Part shown: piece by piece, positions 14,377 through 21,936 of the stretch
Numbering within the stretch: the stretch's first letter is position 1
How the letters are laid out: the number at the start of each line of letters is the position of its first letter
DNA from: a virus
Direction: 5' to 3' (one strand)
Virus record (IMG/VR): IMGVR_UViG_3300006917_000147
Span: 1-24,581 of that record
Length of the DNA stretch: 24,581 nt
The notes under the pieces: generated by a model
Database searches by the model: none
Told to the model about the DNA's origin: nothing
The model's input: the letters and a program-made list of their open reading frames with translations, nothing else
Translations under genes and position numbers: made by a program

Positions 14377-14784
14377 TCAGGCAGTGCTCTTGGTGATCAG
14401 ACCATCAACGGGCCAGGTCACATCAGCAGTAACGAGCTCCCCAACAGCACCATTGATCGGAGACCATTCCGTCACAAGCACGCTCATGCTGTACGCAGGA
14501 TTGGTGCTGGTGGTAGTACCGGTAACAGGCTTGACCACAATGGTGGTCGTCTGACCAATGAGAGGGTAGATCGTCTGCTCGACGTTGCTTGCAGCATAAT
14601 CCTGCATGAAACTCAGCTGAATAGAGCTATCAAGCAATCCGGCAGCCCTAGTGACTGCGGTCGAACCGAACGCTGTCGTCTGAATTTCGTTCACGCTCGT
14701 ATTGATCGTGACCTGTGCAATGTGATCCTTCAGATCAACGCTATTGATCGTGATCGAAGGATTCGTGATGACAATCTTTGCCAT
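14377..14784 (-). CDS. Major tail tube protein
   Basis: The 135-residue protein is beta-rich: AKIVITNPSITINSVDLKDH, then QVTINTSVNEIQTTAFGSTA, QLSFMQDYAASNVEQTIYPL, GQTTTIVVKPVTG, a Thr-rich loop, and AYSMSVLVTEWSPINGAVGE before ADVTWPVDG. This matches the short tail tube proteins of HK97-like and actinophage siphoviruses, which stack as hexameric rings. It lies just upstream of the gpG/gpGT chaperone. The start at 14784 is two bases after the preceding stop (TAA CC ATG). Confidence 0.82.
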   Translation of the reverse strand: MAKIVITNPSITINSVDLKDHIAQVTINTSVNEIQTTAFGSTAVTRAAGLLDSSIQLSFMQDYAASNVEQTIYPLIGQTTTIVVKPVTGTTTSTNPAYSMSVLVTEWSPINGAVGELVTADVTWPVDGLITKSTA

Positions 14785-14786
14785 GG

Positions 14787-14951
14787 TTACTCGCGCTCCT
14801 GGTTCTCGAGCTTGGTTGACTTGATCTTCTGAATGTGTCCAGCCTCAATCAAGGCTTCGACATTCGCACCAATGAGATCGTCATCTGAGACAGTCTCACC
14901 AGTCTGCTTGCCAGCAACCTCTCGATCACTGGTCACCTTGTAGCTTGCCAT
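14787..14951 (-). CDS. Small hypothetical tail-region protein, 54 residues
   Basis: A short frame from ATG at 14951 to TAA at 14787-14789. It begins MASYKVTSDREVAGKQTGET, continues VSDDDLIGANVEALIEAGHI and ends in a basic/acidic tail. The pattern of YKVTSDREVxGKxxGETV followed by an acidic helix with ALIEAGHI recurs in small proteins encoded beside actinophage tail tube genes. Its role is unknown. It lies between the tail terminator (nine-base gap) and the tube protein (two-base gap), so it fills an otherwise empty space. Confidence 0.7.
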   Translation of the reverse strand: MASYKVTSDREVAGKQTGETVSDDDLIGANVEALIEAGHIQKIKSTKLENQERE

Positions 14952-14959
14952 CGTAACTC

Positions 14960-15370
14960 CTAAGGATGGACAGTCACTGAGAAGTCAATAGAAATGTATG
15001 TGACTTCACCAAAGATTACAGGCTGCATATTGCCACCGCGCACTACAACCAAAGTCTGAACAAAACCACCAAGGGTTTTATCCTGCTCGAGCGCAGCGCG
15101 CACACTGCGCGTGCCAGTCAAATCAAGATACTCAAAGAGCGCACGCTCACTCGCACGATCACTCGCACGACCCACAACCACAGTCACCAGATACTGATGC
15201 ACAGCATCACCAAGACCAAAAGCCTGGTGATACTCAATGTTGTCAATGCCGATGTATGCAGCCGGCGCAGCAATCTGATCTGGAATGTAATCAATGACTC
15301 GCAAACCTGGAATGGTTGCAAGAGCATTCTTCAACGCATCATTGATCTCAGCAATGGAAGATGTGCTCAT
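14960..15370 (-). CDS. Tail terminator/completion protein
   Basis: The 136-residue protein starts with a helix (SSIAEINDALKNALATIPGL), then has RVIDYIPDQIAAPAAYIGID, strand HQYLVTVVVGRASDRASERA, helix LFEYLDLTGTRSVRAALEQD, and strands VQTLVVVRGGN and EVTYISIDFSVTVH. This alpha/beta order fits tail terminator proteins (lambda gpU-like), which cap the tail tube and join it to the head. It follows the connector with an ATGA overlap and precedes the tube genes, the standard position. Confidence 0.72.
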   Translation of the reverse strand: MSTSSIAEINDALKNALATIPGLRVIDYIPDQIAAPAAYIGIDNIEYHQAFGLGDAVHQYLVTVVVGRASDRASERALFEYLDLTGTRSVRAALEQDKTLGGFVQTLVVVRGGNMQPVIFGEVTYISIDFSVTVHP

Positions 15371-15981
15371 GCGACAAGCTCAGGTTCGCGCCGGTACGGA
15401 GCGACAAGTAGCGCAGCAGTCGGATGCAAACCCTTCCGAAGATTGAGCACACCAGTCTCGACCACACCCAAAGATCCAAAAGGAGCTTCAACGCTCTTGA
15501 AGATCGTGATTGCTTGAATGATCGCAGCCTGCTTCACAGGACTAGGCACAGCTGGCCATCCCCATTTTGCAGTCACCTGCACTAGAGCCTGCCCATAGAA
15601 CATGGGGAAATCCAAGGCTTCGATAGCGCGCACCTGTGTCCATGTCCAAGACTGACCATCAACCTGCTGGTTGAGAGGCTCGAGCTGGTAATCCGCGCTC
15701 GTCCAGGTCTGACTGAACGTGCCATCCATACCGGTATCTGTTCGAATGATCAGACCAGTAGCAGTCCAGAAGTCATCACAGAACACCAGATTTGGTGTCT
15801 GTGCTACGAAGATTCGAGCAGATGCGTTGGCATCCTTGTAGAACCTTCTGTTGCATTGAGCCTCGATCATGCGTGATGCAGCTTCGATAGCGAGCTCGAG
15901 CCTGCCATCATCGACAGAATCAAAAACATTCAGAGCCTGCTTCACATCAGACAGTGAACACAGACCATTGGTGATTGCCAT
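15367..15981 (-). CDS. Head-tail connector (HK97 gp6-like adaptor)
   Basis: The 204-residue protein begins MAITNGLCSLSDVKQALNVF, followed by DDGRLELAIEAASRMIEAQC and NRRFYK, the typical helical start of gp6-like adaptors that dock under the portal. The middle is beta (LIIRTDTGMDGTF, WTSADYQLEP, VRAIEALDFPMFYGQALVQV, TAKWGWPAVP), then helix VKQAAIIQAITIFKSVEAPF. The long middle insert is common in actinophage members. ATG at 15981 directly abuts the TAG of the preceding membrane-protein gene. Confidence 0.8.
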   Translation of the reverse strand: MAITNGLCSLSDVKQALNVFDSVDDGRLELAIEAASRMIEAQCNRRFYKDANASARIFVAQTPNLVFCDDFWTATGLIIRTDTGMDGTFSQTWTSADYQLEPLNQQVDGQSWTWTQVRAIEALDFPMFYGQALVQVTAKWGWPAVPSPVKQAAIIQAITIFKSVEAPFGSLGVVETGVLNLRKGLHPTAALLVAPYRREPELVA

Positions 15982-16806
15982 CTAGATGCGCTCCTGTGGG
16001 ACGATCCACAACCAATGCAACAGCAACACAATTGCAATCCATGGGACAGGAATGAGCGCGGCTGTAGCCAACGCTAATACCGGACCTGCTCCATGCTGAT
16101 AGAGCCTGACTGAATCAGTCGCTACCAGCAATTGTGCATATGCCACTAAGACTACAACGCACACCCACAGGTTGAGCTCGTAAAGACCAAAGATGCACGC
16201 TCCCCAAGGAAGCAATAGCAGCTTGGCATCTCTCCAACGTCCAAGGTGATATTGGATACCAGCACGCAAAGGATGCGCCGCAATCCAATCCCATTCAGGA
16301 TGATTGGTCTGCTCTGCTCGAGCGCACACCAGATGACTTAGCGTCGGCACGATGAGCACCAGCAATGGCCAGAATGACCATGCCCACAATGCTGCGAACA
16401 CTGCTGCTGTCTCGCGACAGCACGCAGCAACAATCAGCAATGCGTACCCTGCGACCTGTAGCGACGGCATCTCGCTCGAGATGCAGCACACACTCAACAG
16501 AGTCAGCGCGGTAGCTGGCAGATCCACCTGGACAGGAATAGAGACCTGTGGACCCAAGATGCCAGGAAGACCCAACAGCAATAGGACAGCAGCAAGCAGG
16601 GTCCAACCTGACAGACCATGCTGCTTTGCGAACCATGCCATCGAGACTGCGAGCACTACCCATGAGCTGCAGTAGACAATCCACCATCGGCGCAGGCTGC
16701 GCCCACAGACGCGTGGCAACAACCAACGCAAATGGAAAGGTCTAGTGACAGGAGCACCAGATGCCAGCATCAGATAACGCTGTGCGTCTGGACCCAAGTT
16801 AGGCAT
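15982..16806 (-). CDS. Polytopic membrane protein, possible GT-C-like glycosyltransferase
   Basis: The start is taken as ATG at 16806, overlapping the previous stop by eight bases; an in-frame ATG at 16836 would overlap by 38. The product is 274 residues with about seven hydrophobic helices (for example IVYCSSWVVLAVSMAWF, WTLLAAVLLLLGLPGI, VAGYALLIVAACC, PLLVLIVPTLSHLV, VCVVVLVAYAQLLV). The N-terminal GPDAQRYLMLASG and RPFHLRWLLP, and later CRETAAVF, recall the Asp-containing first loop and RE motif of GT-C polyprenyl-sugar transferases. It is coupled to a GT-A-type enzyme gene, so a joint sugar-transfer role is plausible. The GT-C call is by pattern only. Confidence 0.6.
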   Translation of the reverse strand: MPNLGPDAQRYLMLASGAPVTRPFHLRWLLPRVCGRSLRRWWIVYCSSWVVLAVSMAWFAKQHGLSGWTLLAAVLLLLGLPGILGPQVSIPVQVDLPATALTLLSVCCISSEMPSLQVAGYALLIVAACCRETAAVFAALWAWSFWPLLVLIVPTLSHLVCARAEQTNHPEWDWIAAHPLRAGIQYHLGRWRDAKLLLLPWGACIFGLYELNLWVCVVVLVAYAQLLVATDSVRLYQHGAGPVLALATAALIPVPWIAIVLLLHWLWIVPQERI

Positions 16807-17575
16807 CAGCTCTTGGGAGTCGCTCAAGCCTGTCAAACACTCGCTCGTCCAACCAGAGAGGCTTCATGTGGGTAGTGCGTACACCAGTATGAATGTGGAT
16901 CGGAATGTCGAGCGCACCAGCACGCGTGCAAAAGCTCAGGTCTTCTGAGATGGTCGCATTCACACTGGTATTGAACACAGGAGAATACCAACAATTCCCA
17001 TTTGCTTCTGCGATCTTCTCGAACACAGATCGATGGATGAGGATGCACGCACTACCGGTACCGGCAACACGCGTCACAGCATCACGCTCGTAGTCCAGAC
17101 GCGCATGGAAACCCTGTCTCCCATCTGGCAGCTGGACCCAATCAAAGATGGTCGGAGAAGGTTCGACCAGGAATCCACCAGCACCATCTGGTGCTTCTTC
17201 TCGCATTGAGAAACAGAGACCACCAACAATTGGACGTTCCACAGGGTCTGCTGCTTCCATGAGTCGCTCGACTGTATTGGGAAGGAATCCCATATCAGTA
17301 TCGATCCACCACAACCAGTCAGCAGACCTGCTCTGCATGAAGCTCATGACAGCATCATTGCGAGCCTGAATGATGCCACCAGTCCCATAACGCGTGGCCA
17401 ACCAACCAGTCCCAATGACCTGTTGCTTATTGCCAACGTCATAGGAGATCAGATTCATCATGGACTGATGCCAAGAATGAGTGACCTGATTGCCATGCAC
17501 ATAACAGATCGTGACCTTATGTGCAGGGTTTAGCGACGGAAGCTGATTGTTGGAGCGAGGCTTACGAGTCTTCAT
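16799..17575 (-). CDS. GT-A-fold glycosyltransferase (family 2-like)
   Basis: This 258-residue protein has the GT-A layout: KVTICYVHGNQVTHSWHQSM at residues 20-39, TGGIIQARNDAVMSFMQ at 65-81, the metal-binding WIDTDM (Asp92-x-Asp94) at 90-95, then LMEAADPVERPIVGGLCFSM, and an acceptor-side region ending in HTGVRTTHMKPLW. It should transfer a sugar from an activated donor. It sits between the capsid-proximal gene and the connector genes, overlapping the membrane protein gene downstream. This suggests modification of virion proteins or of a membrane-linked acceptor. Substrate and acceptor are not visible from sequence. Confidence 0.8.
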   Translation of the reverse strand: MKTRKPRSNNQLPSLNPAHKVTICYVHGNQVTHSWHQSMMNLISYDVGNKQQVIGTGWLATRYGTGGIIQARNDAVMSFMQSRSADWLWWIDTDMGFLPNTVERLMEAADPVERPIVGGLCFSMREEAPDGAGGFLVEPSPTIFDWVQLPDGRQGFHARLDYERDAVTRVAGTGSACILIHRSVFEKIAEANGNCWYSPVFNTSVNATISEDLSFCTRAGALDIPIHIHTGVRTTHMKPLWLDERVFDRLERLPRADA

Positions 17576-17795
17576 GCTTCACCACGCGTCGCTCACCAGG
17601 AGCTCGAGTCGCACGCTCGACTGGTGCTTGCTCTACCGTCCGACGAATCTTCACAGGCTGCGTAGCGAACAGGTCTCGTCGAGCCTTCACGAAAGGATCG
17701 TCGGAATCCCAAGGTTCATTCTGTGTGAGCTGTACCGGCAGACCAGTCGCAGGGTTGGTTGCCCACACATCTTCCTTTGCAAATACCACACGCAC
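17562..17795 (-). CDS. Small capsid-proximal phage protein, 77 residues
   Basis: GTG at 17795 is chosen as start because GGAGG (17806-17810) lies ten bases before it. The in-frame ATG at 17891 would put 32 codons across two strong hairpins. The protein begins VRVVFAKEDVWATN and contains NEPWDSDDPFVKARRDLF, the pattern of a small protein often encoded just after the capsid gene in actinophages (a WDSDDPxVKxRxxLF block). Its tail is basic (KIRRTVEQAPVERATRAPGE). It may be a head-accessory or joining factor; its exact job is unknown. It overlaps the glycosyltransferase gene by 14 bases. Confidence 0.72.
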   Translation of the reverse strand: MRVVFAKEDVWATNPATGLPVQLTQNEPWDSDDPFVKARRDLFATQPVKIRRTVEQAPVERATRAPGERRVVKHEDS

Positions 17796-17805
17796 GCTGC
17801 TTGAG

Positions 17806-17810
17806 CCTCC
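17806..17810 (-). promoter_or_regulatory. Ribosome-binding site deciding a GTG start
   Basis: GGAGG on the minus strand, ten bases before GTG 17795, within GGAGGCTCAAG. Related GGAGGCT sites precede the starts at 1511, 1705, 1921 and 2105, so this looks like the preferred ribosome site of this genome. It lies nine bases downstream of the 17820-17858 hairpin, whose stability may influence access. Confidence 0.65.
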
Positions 17811-17819
17811 ACATGATTG

Positions 17820-17858
17820 TGCTCCGGTATCGAGAGCAGCCTTCCCGATACCGGAGCA
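17820..17858 (-). other. Perfect 13-pair RNA hairpin after the capsid gene (second of two)
   Basis: Arms TGCTCCGGTATCG (17820-17832) and CGATACCGGAGCA (17846-17858) pair perfectly around a 13-base loop. No T-run follows in the reading direction, so it is probably not a strong intrinsic terminator. It could protect the capsid mRNA 3' end, act as a processing or attenuation point, or shape translation of the next gene, whose GGAGG lies nine bases further on. Confidence 0.7.
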
Positions 17859-17884
17859 GAAATCAGATGGGCTGCTGATGTAGA

Positions 17885-17927
17885 TGAGCAATCCAGTCCA
17901 GGCTTCCCCACCTGGACTGGATGCTCA
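17885..17927 (-). other. 17-pair RNA hairpin directly after the capsid gene (first of two)
   Basis: The arms are ATCCAGTCCAGG and CCTGGACTGGAT with TGAGC/GCTCA extending them past a one-base bulge, and an eight-base loop (17903-17910). It starts 19 bases after the capsid stop at 17947. A TTTTT run is present only on the plus-strand side (17932-17936), so in the coding direction it lacks the T-run of a classical terminator. It may be a partial terminator or an RNA-stability element that sets capsid output above that of downstream genes. Confidence 0.72.
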
Positions 17928-17946
17928 CCAGTTTTTAGCTTGCAGA

Positions 17947-19344
17947 TCAGGTGTTCTGCAGGAGCCGAAAACCGTTGTCGTTCACAGAGTCGAAACCGTG
18001 ACGAGCAACAGCGTAGAAACCACGCTGACCAGTCGGTCGCGAATTCGCGCCGAACAGGTGCGGAACCAGCTCGAGCGTCATACCAGCACGCTGCGCGATG
18101 ACGAAATTGCTGAAGTCACCACACACCAGAATATTGGCCACACCAGTCGTACCGGTCCAGTCGGGCGCGTAATCCGTAGTGTAGACAGGACGACCGAACA
18201 GGTTGCCAATGCCACCTTCGGCAAGGTTGACAGTGTAGTAAGCACCATCACTCGTCGCCGCGAGGCTACGAATCTGGTTCTCGACGCCGGCAGACATGAT
18301 CCACGACGCGTTACCACGGTAACGCTCAGGAACAGACTTCCAGAGCTTCAGCAGATCGACAGCCGCAAAGGTGCCAGCAGTCGTCAGCTTCACCTCAGAA
18401 GCAGCCGTCTGGTCGATAGCAGTGAAGATACCGAAAGGCTGCGAGCTACCAGAACCAGTGATCGTCTGAGCAGCAACCAGGTCGATGTAACCCTGGTCAA
18501 GCAGCGCACGCATCTCCTCCGCAAACGACGGATAATCCTGTCCGATCTCGAGCGAGAACGGAACAAAACCAGCAGCCTTGTAGACAGGGATCGAAGGCTG
18601 CGCGAGCGTCGGAGCATCGTCCGAAACCTGAGCAGCTTCCGCGTCATACGACCAGGAAACACCAGCCGAAGACACACCCTTCCACTCATCAGTGGTGATG
18701 GTGACAGTCCGCGCAATGTTGAGCACCGGAGCAGCAGCCGCACCGCTTGTAAGCAGGATCGTCGGGTCCACCAGTACCGGAATGCCGAACCCTCCTGCAG
18801 TGTCAGTACCCTCGCTCATCGCGCGGTACTCATTGACAGCAGCAGCTTCCTCAGCAGTCCACGCCGGCACAGTCGAAGACACAGCCTTCATGAACGCAGA
18901 GCGGTAAGCATCCGACTCAGTGATAACCATGCGACGAGCAATCTTCGACCCATCGACATTGTGCGACTGAGTGCGAAGCAGCTTGTCAACGTGGTCAGCC
19001 TGGTGCGTCGCGAGGCTCCGACCATCAGTCTCGAGCATCTTGAGCGCAGCATCCTTGAGTTCACCACGCGTCGCAGTACGCAGATCGAGCTGCTTGGGCT
19101 CCACCTGACGCATCACCTGCACCTGGTCGATGCCAGACGCACGCTCCACCACAGAAGCCTTGGCAGCAGCAATGCGAGCAGCACGCTGCTCCTGCTCCAC
19201 CAGCTCCGCGGAAAGGGTCTCAAACGCGTTCAGCTTCTCGCTAAGGATCGCGTCATCCTCATCAGTGATGTTCTCAATCTCCGAAAGATCCGCGATCTGG
19301 TCGCGAAGCTCAGAGACCTTCGAACAAAGCTCATCAAGCTTCAT
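17947..19344 (-). CDS. Major capsid protein, HK97 fold, with N-terminal delta/scaffold domain
   Basis: The 465-residue protein starts with about 75 residues of coiled coil (KLDELCSKVSELRDQIADLS and LSAELVEQEQRAARIAAAKA), the delta domain that serves as scaffold and is removed by the prohead protease. The mature part shows HK97-type features: SEGTDTAGGFGIPVLVDPTI near residue 185, LNIARTVTITTDEWKGVSSA, a hydrophobic GYIDLVAAQTITGSGSSQPF, and the closing AQRAGMTLELVPHLFG and GQRGFYAVARHGFDSV. It overlaps the protease gene by 11 bases; GGGAGA precedes ATG 19344. Two hairpins follow its stop. The opposite strand has a very long open frame here, rejected as a shadow. Confidence 0.92.
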   Translation of the reverse strand: MKLDELCSKVSELRDQIADLSEIENITDEDDAILSEKLNAFETLSAELVEQEQRAARIAAAKASVVERASGIDQVQVMRQVEPKQLDLRTATRGELKDAALKMLETDGRSLATHQADHVDKLLRTQSHNVDGSKIARRMVITESDAYRSAFMKAVSSTVPAWTAEEAAAVNEYRAMSEGTDTAGGFGIPVLVDPTILLTSGAAAAPVLNIARTVTITTDEWKGVSSAGVSWSYDAEAAQVSDDAPTLAQPSIPVYKAAGFVPFSLEIGQDYPSFAEEMRALLDQGYIDLVAAQTITGSGSSQPFGIFTAIDQTAASEVKLTTAGTFAAVDLLKLWKSVPERYRGNASWIMSAGVENQIRSLAATSDGAYYTVNLAEGGIGNLFGRPVYTTDYAPDWTGTTGVANILVCGDFSNFVIAQRAGMTLELVPHLFGANSRPTGQRGFYAVARHGFDSVNDNGFRLLQNT

Positions 19345-20653
19345 GTGAAAATTCTCCCAAGGTCAGTCGTGCGAGAGCACGACGTTGATTCTTTGAACGC
19401 GCCGAGTGAACATCGTTCGACTCGTCGCTCATTTCAGACGCGGCCAGCTCGAGAGAGCTGGTGCCAGATGCGAGCGCACGCGCGAGCTCTGCGCGCAGCT
19501 CAGGGTCAGTGAGCGCAGTGACAATTTCTCGACTGCGAACACCAACAGAAGTCTGCTCGTATGCAGGAAAGACCACCGGCCCAACCTCATAGAGCGCAAT
19601 CTCAGTGATCGTGCGTGCCAGTCCAATATCAGCAGCGCGCGACCATTTGTCATTGATGACGCGGAATCTGAAGCTCATGCCATCAATGGCACCATCTCGA
19701 ATGGCATCACGCACCGGCTGGATCAACCAGTTATCAGACAGACGAGCCTTGACGCGCAGACCATGATCATCTTCCTTCAGGCTGGTGATCACACCCAATG
19801 GCATGGACCCAAGCAGAGGATGCGTCCCATGATCGAATTGCAGCACCGGCATTCGTTCCTGCAAGGTTTTGCGAAACGCGCCAGGAGCAATGCGCTCAGT
19901 GAAGACACCATCAGCAGTCTCAATCTGAGTGTCCTGGTTGAACACAGCAGCGTACCCATCGAGAGTCAAACCATCATCAGAAGGCTGTGCACGAAATTCA
20001 ACGTGACGCACAAGATTGTCACGCTGAACAGCAGTGATGATTTCAGAATCTGCTTCGACAATTTCGAGCGTATTCACAGCATCAACAATACCTAAAGCAG
20101 AAGCCTCAACATCGACAGTCTCAGAGAAAACTTCTGTGCTATCTGCCATCTTCGACTCATCCATTTGCACAGCTTCAGCTTTACGTTCAAACCATGCTCG
20201 AGCAGGTTCAGGGTCCAGAGGATTGATTCCCCACAAGTAATGCGCTACTGCGCCGGCACCTGGCCACCCATCGTCATCAGGATCACTGTTCGATGGAGCC
20301 TCAAGGTCAACAGCATGACGAGCTCCCCACGCGTTTGCTCGCACAACCTTGTCAGCAGTGATCTCCCCATTGGCCATTGCTCGAGCCTCTCGAATGGTGC
20401 GCTCGACCAGACCATCACCACCAAACCCTTCAGCACGCAGCTCGAGACCTTTGGCAGCTGCAGACTGCACATACTCCGGCACACTCAAATCAACAGCACG
20501 CTGATAAGTCTCCGACAAATTCAACGCAGTCAAATGATCCTGTGCTTCAGCCTTTGAAGCATGGCACCCACCAGGAACAGTCTCACCAGTCTCAGTCTTT
20601 ACGACCGCCCAACCATCACAATCAGACTGCTCGTCAGACAGGTGGTAAGGCAT
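19334..20653 (-). CDS. Prohead protease with two extra N-terminal domains
   Basis: At 439 residues this is about twice the usual HK97 prohead protease. Residues 5-45 (DCDGWAVVKTETGETV, GGCHASKAEAQDHLTAL) match a short Cys-containing phage domain. Residues 63-155 (AAKGLELRAEGFGGDGLVER, NGEITADKVVRANAWGARHA, NSDPDDDGWPGAGAVAHYLW) match a helical domain found in other phage head proteins. Residues 215-380 are the protease: LDGYAAVFNQ, ERIAPGAF, candidate catalytic His275 in LQFDHG and Ser327 in IDGMSFRF. It matures the capsid by cutting the delta domain. The start overlaps the portal stop (TAATG). Confidence 0.87.
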   Translation of the reverse strand: MPYHLSDEQSDCDGWAVVKTETGETVPGGCHASKAEAQDHLTALNLSETYQRAVDLSVPEYVQSAAAKGLELRAEGFGGDGLVERTIREARAMANGEITADKVVRANAWGARHAVDLEAPSNSDPDDDGWPGAGAVAHYLWGINPLDPEPARAWFERKAEAVQMDESKMADSTEVFSETVDVEASALGIVDAVNTLEIVEADSEIITAVQRDNLVRHVEFRAQPSDDGLTLDGYAAVFNQDTQIETADGVFTERIAPGAFRKTLQERMPVLQFDHGTHPLLGSMPLGVITSLKEDDHGLRVKARLSDNWLIQPVRDAIRDGAIDGMSFRFRVINDKWSRAADIGLARTITEIALYEVGPVVFPAYEQTSVGVRSREIVTALTDPELRAELARALASGTSSLELAASEMSDESNDVHSARSKNQRRALARLTLGEFSHEA

Positions 20654-21936
20654 TACTGAGCACCAGTCGCAGGAGGCTGCAGCTGAACACTGTAAAGACC
20701 AGTGTGAGTCAACAGGCTGTAATCACCAGTGATGACAGCACGCACCGCGCTATCCGGTACAAACCCTGCACGAATCAAAGACTCAATGGTGAGAGCGCGT
20801 CGCGACTGGATCTCTGCATCATCCATCAAATCTTCCTGCAGGAAAGAGACATCAGACGCATCGAACCAGAGTCGGACACCAGTATCGACAGGTGGCACAA
20901 GAGTCTGCAATGCGCCGGCAGCAGCTCTCCACAATGGACGCATGGTGCCATCAGCAAACCTGCGTCGAGCAGCAACATAGTTACCAGCATTCAGGCTCGA
21001 GCCTGCAAGACCTTCACTGATGCCGACGATCGATGCTGGCACACCAGCAGCAGCAGCAATCCTGGTCTCACCAGCACCCTGCACAGCCTTCATAGCTAGC
21101 TGCTCGAAATTGCTGCCGACGACCTTCACATCTGCTCCACCACCAAGGTAGAGCGTTTTGAACGCGTTGCCTACACCACGATGACGCGCATCCATGGTCT
21201 CTCGAAACTTGTCGAAAGCCTCACGCGTCATCGAAGGATCGAAACTGACCACCACATTGGGAGTCGCACCATTCATCAGATACGCATTTTTGAATTTGGT
21301 GAGCTCAGTATCGACAGTCACATCTGGCATCACAGCTGCCAACCATGACTGACCGCGGAACGGATGCGACGGATCAGGAATTGGCTTGTAATGCGCGATC
21401 TGTGAAGGCTCAAAGAATGCGAGCTCGCTACCCTGCTCATCCACAAGGCTGTAACCAACCAGATCCTGACCAATCTGGTTACCAGTAAACGCGTCGCTCA
21501 CAGCACCAGTCGTGATCACAATCCTGTTCGGATCGAGTCGAATGAGCTTGCCACCATCCTTGATCCAATAGCTGTTGCCATAGAGCGAAGCATCAAGCTC
21601 CATGCGCGCCAGAAGATCACCAGTCGTAGCGCCGGCCCAAGGCTGTTCCAGCAACGTCAGATCACTGGTACCAAACAGATCACCAGGATGCCCACCAGAC
21701 CAACGCTGATAGATGAACCTGACTTCACTGAACACCAGCATTCGCACAGAAATGCACGCAGCAACAATTGCATTGCGCGCACCTTGCATAGCAGTGAGCT
21801 CAGAAAGGTTCCCACCAGGAACCACATACTGAATCCCATTGAACGAAAACTGCTCAAACAGTCTCTGATATTCCGGCCAACCAAGACCTGCAGCACGCGC
21901 CTCACTGTTGGACCCACTAATCAGACGCGCAAGCAT
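20653..21936 (-). CDS. Portal protein (HK97 family)
   Basis: The start is ATG at 21936 with AAGGA seven bases ahead, overlapping the upstream stop (TGATG); a GTG three bases earlier is possible. The 427 residues carry HK97-type portal hallmarks: AMQGARNAIVAACISVRMLV, the wing region with DLLARMELDASLYGNSYWIK, PDRIVI-like LDPNRIVITT, SQIAHYKPIPD and PFRGQSWL, the stem/clip region FKNAYLMNGATPNVVVSFDP, and GVPASIVGISEGLAGSSLNA in the crown side. It forms the dodecameric DNA entry ring and motor dock. Confidence 0.92.
   Translation of the reverse strand: MLARLISGSNSEARAAGLGWPEYQRLFEQFSFNGIQYVVPGGNLSELTAMQGARNAIVAACISVRMLVFSEVRFIYQRWSGGHPGDLFGTSDLTLLEQPWAGATTGDLLARMELDASLYGNSYWIKDGGKLIRLDPNRIVITTGAVSDAFTGNQIGQDLVGYSLVDEQGSELAFFEPSQIAHYKPIPDPSHPFRGQSWLAAVMPDVTVDTELTKFKNAYLMNGATPNVVVSFDPSMTREAFDKFRETMDARHRGVGNAFKTLYLGGGADVKVVGSNFEQLAMKAVQGAGETRIAAAAGVPASIVGISEGLAGSSLNAGNYVAARRRFADGTMRPLWRAAAGALQTLVPPVDTGVRLWFDASDVSFLQEDLMDDAEIQSRRALTIESLIRAGFVPDSAVRAVITGDYSLLTHTGLYSVQLQPPATGAQ

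Noticed and set aside
17796-17891. N-terminal extension of the small capsid-proximal protein from ATG 17891
   Set aside because: These 32 codons run across two near-perfect inverted repeats and show no family resemblance, whereas GTG 17795 has a good ribosome site.
17885-17936. Classical leftward intrinsic terminator after the capsid gene
   Set aside because: The stem is strong, but the only T-run (17932-17936) is on the wrong side for leftward transcription, and the late operon continues. Kept as an RNA hairpin instead.
17884-19512. Open frame of 542 codons on the plus strand opposite the capsid gene
   Set aside because: It is antisense to a clear major capsid gene, extremely rich in Arg, Ser and His, without recognisable domain or ribosome site. 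It is a codon-usage shadow.
20377-21099. Open frame of 240 codons on the plus strand opposite protease and portal genes
   Set aside because: Antisense to two well-supported genes, polar low-complexity translation, no ribosome site.
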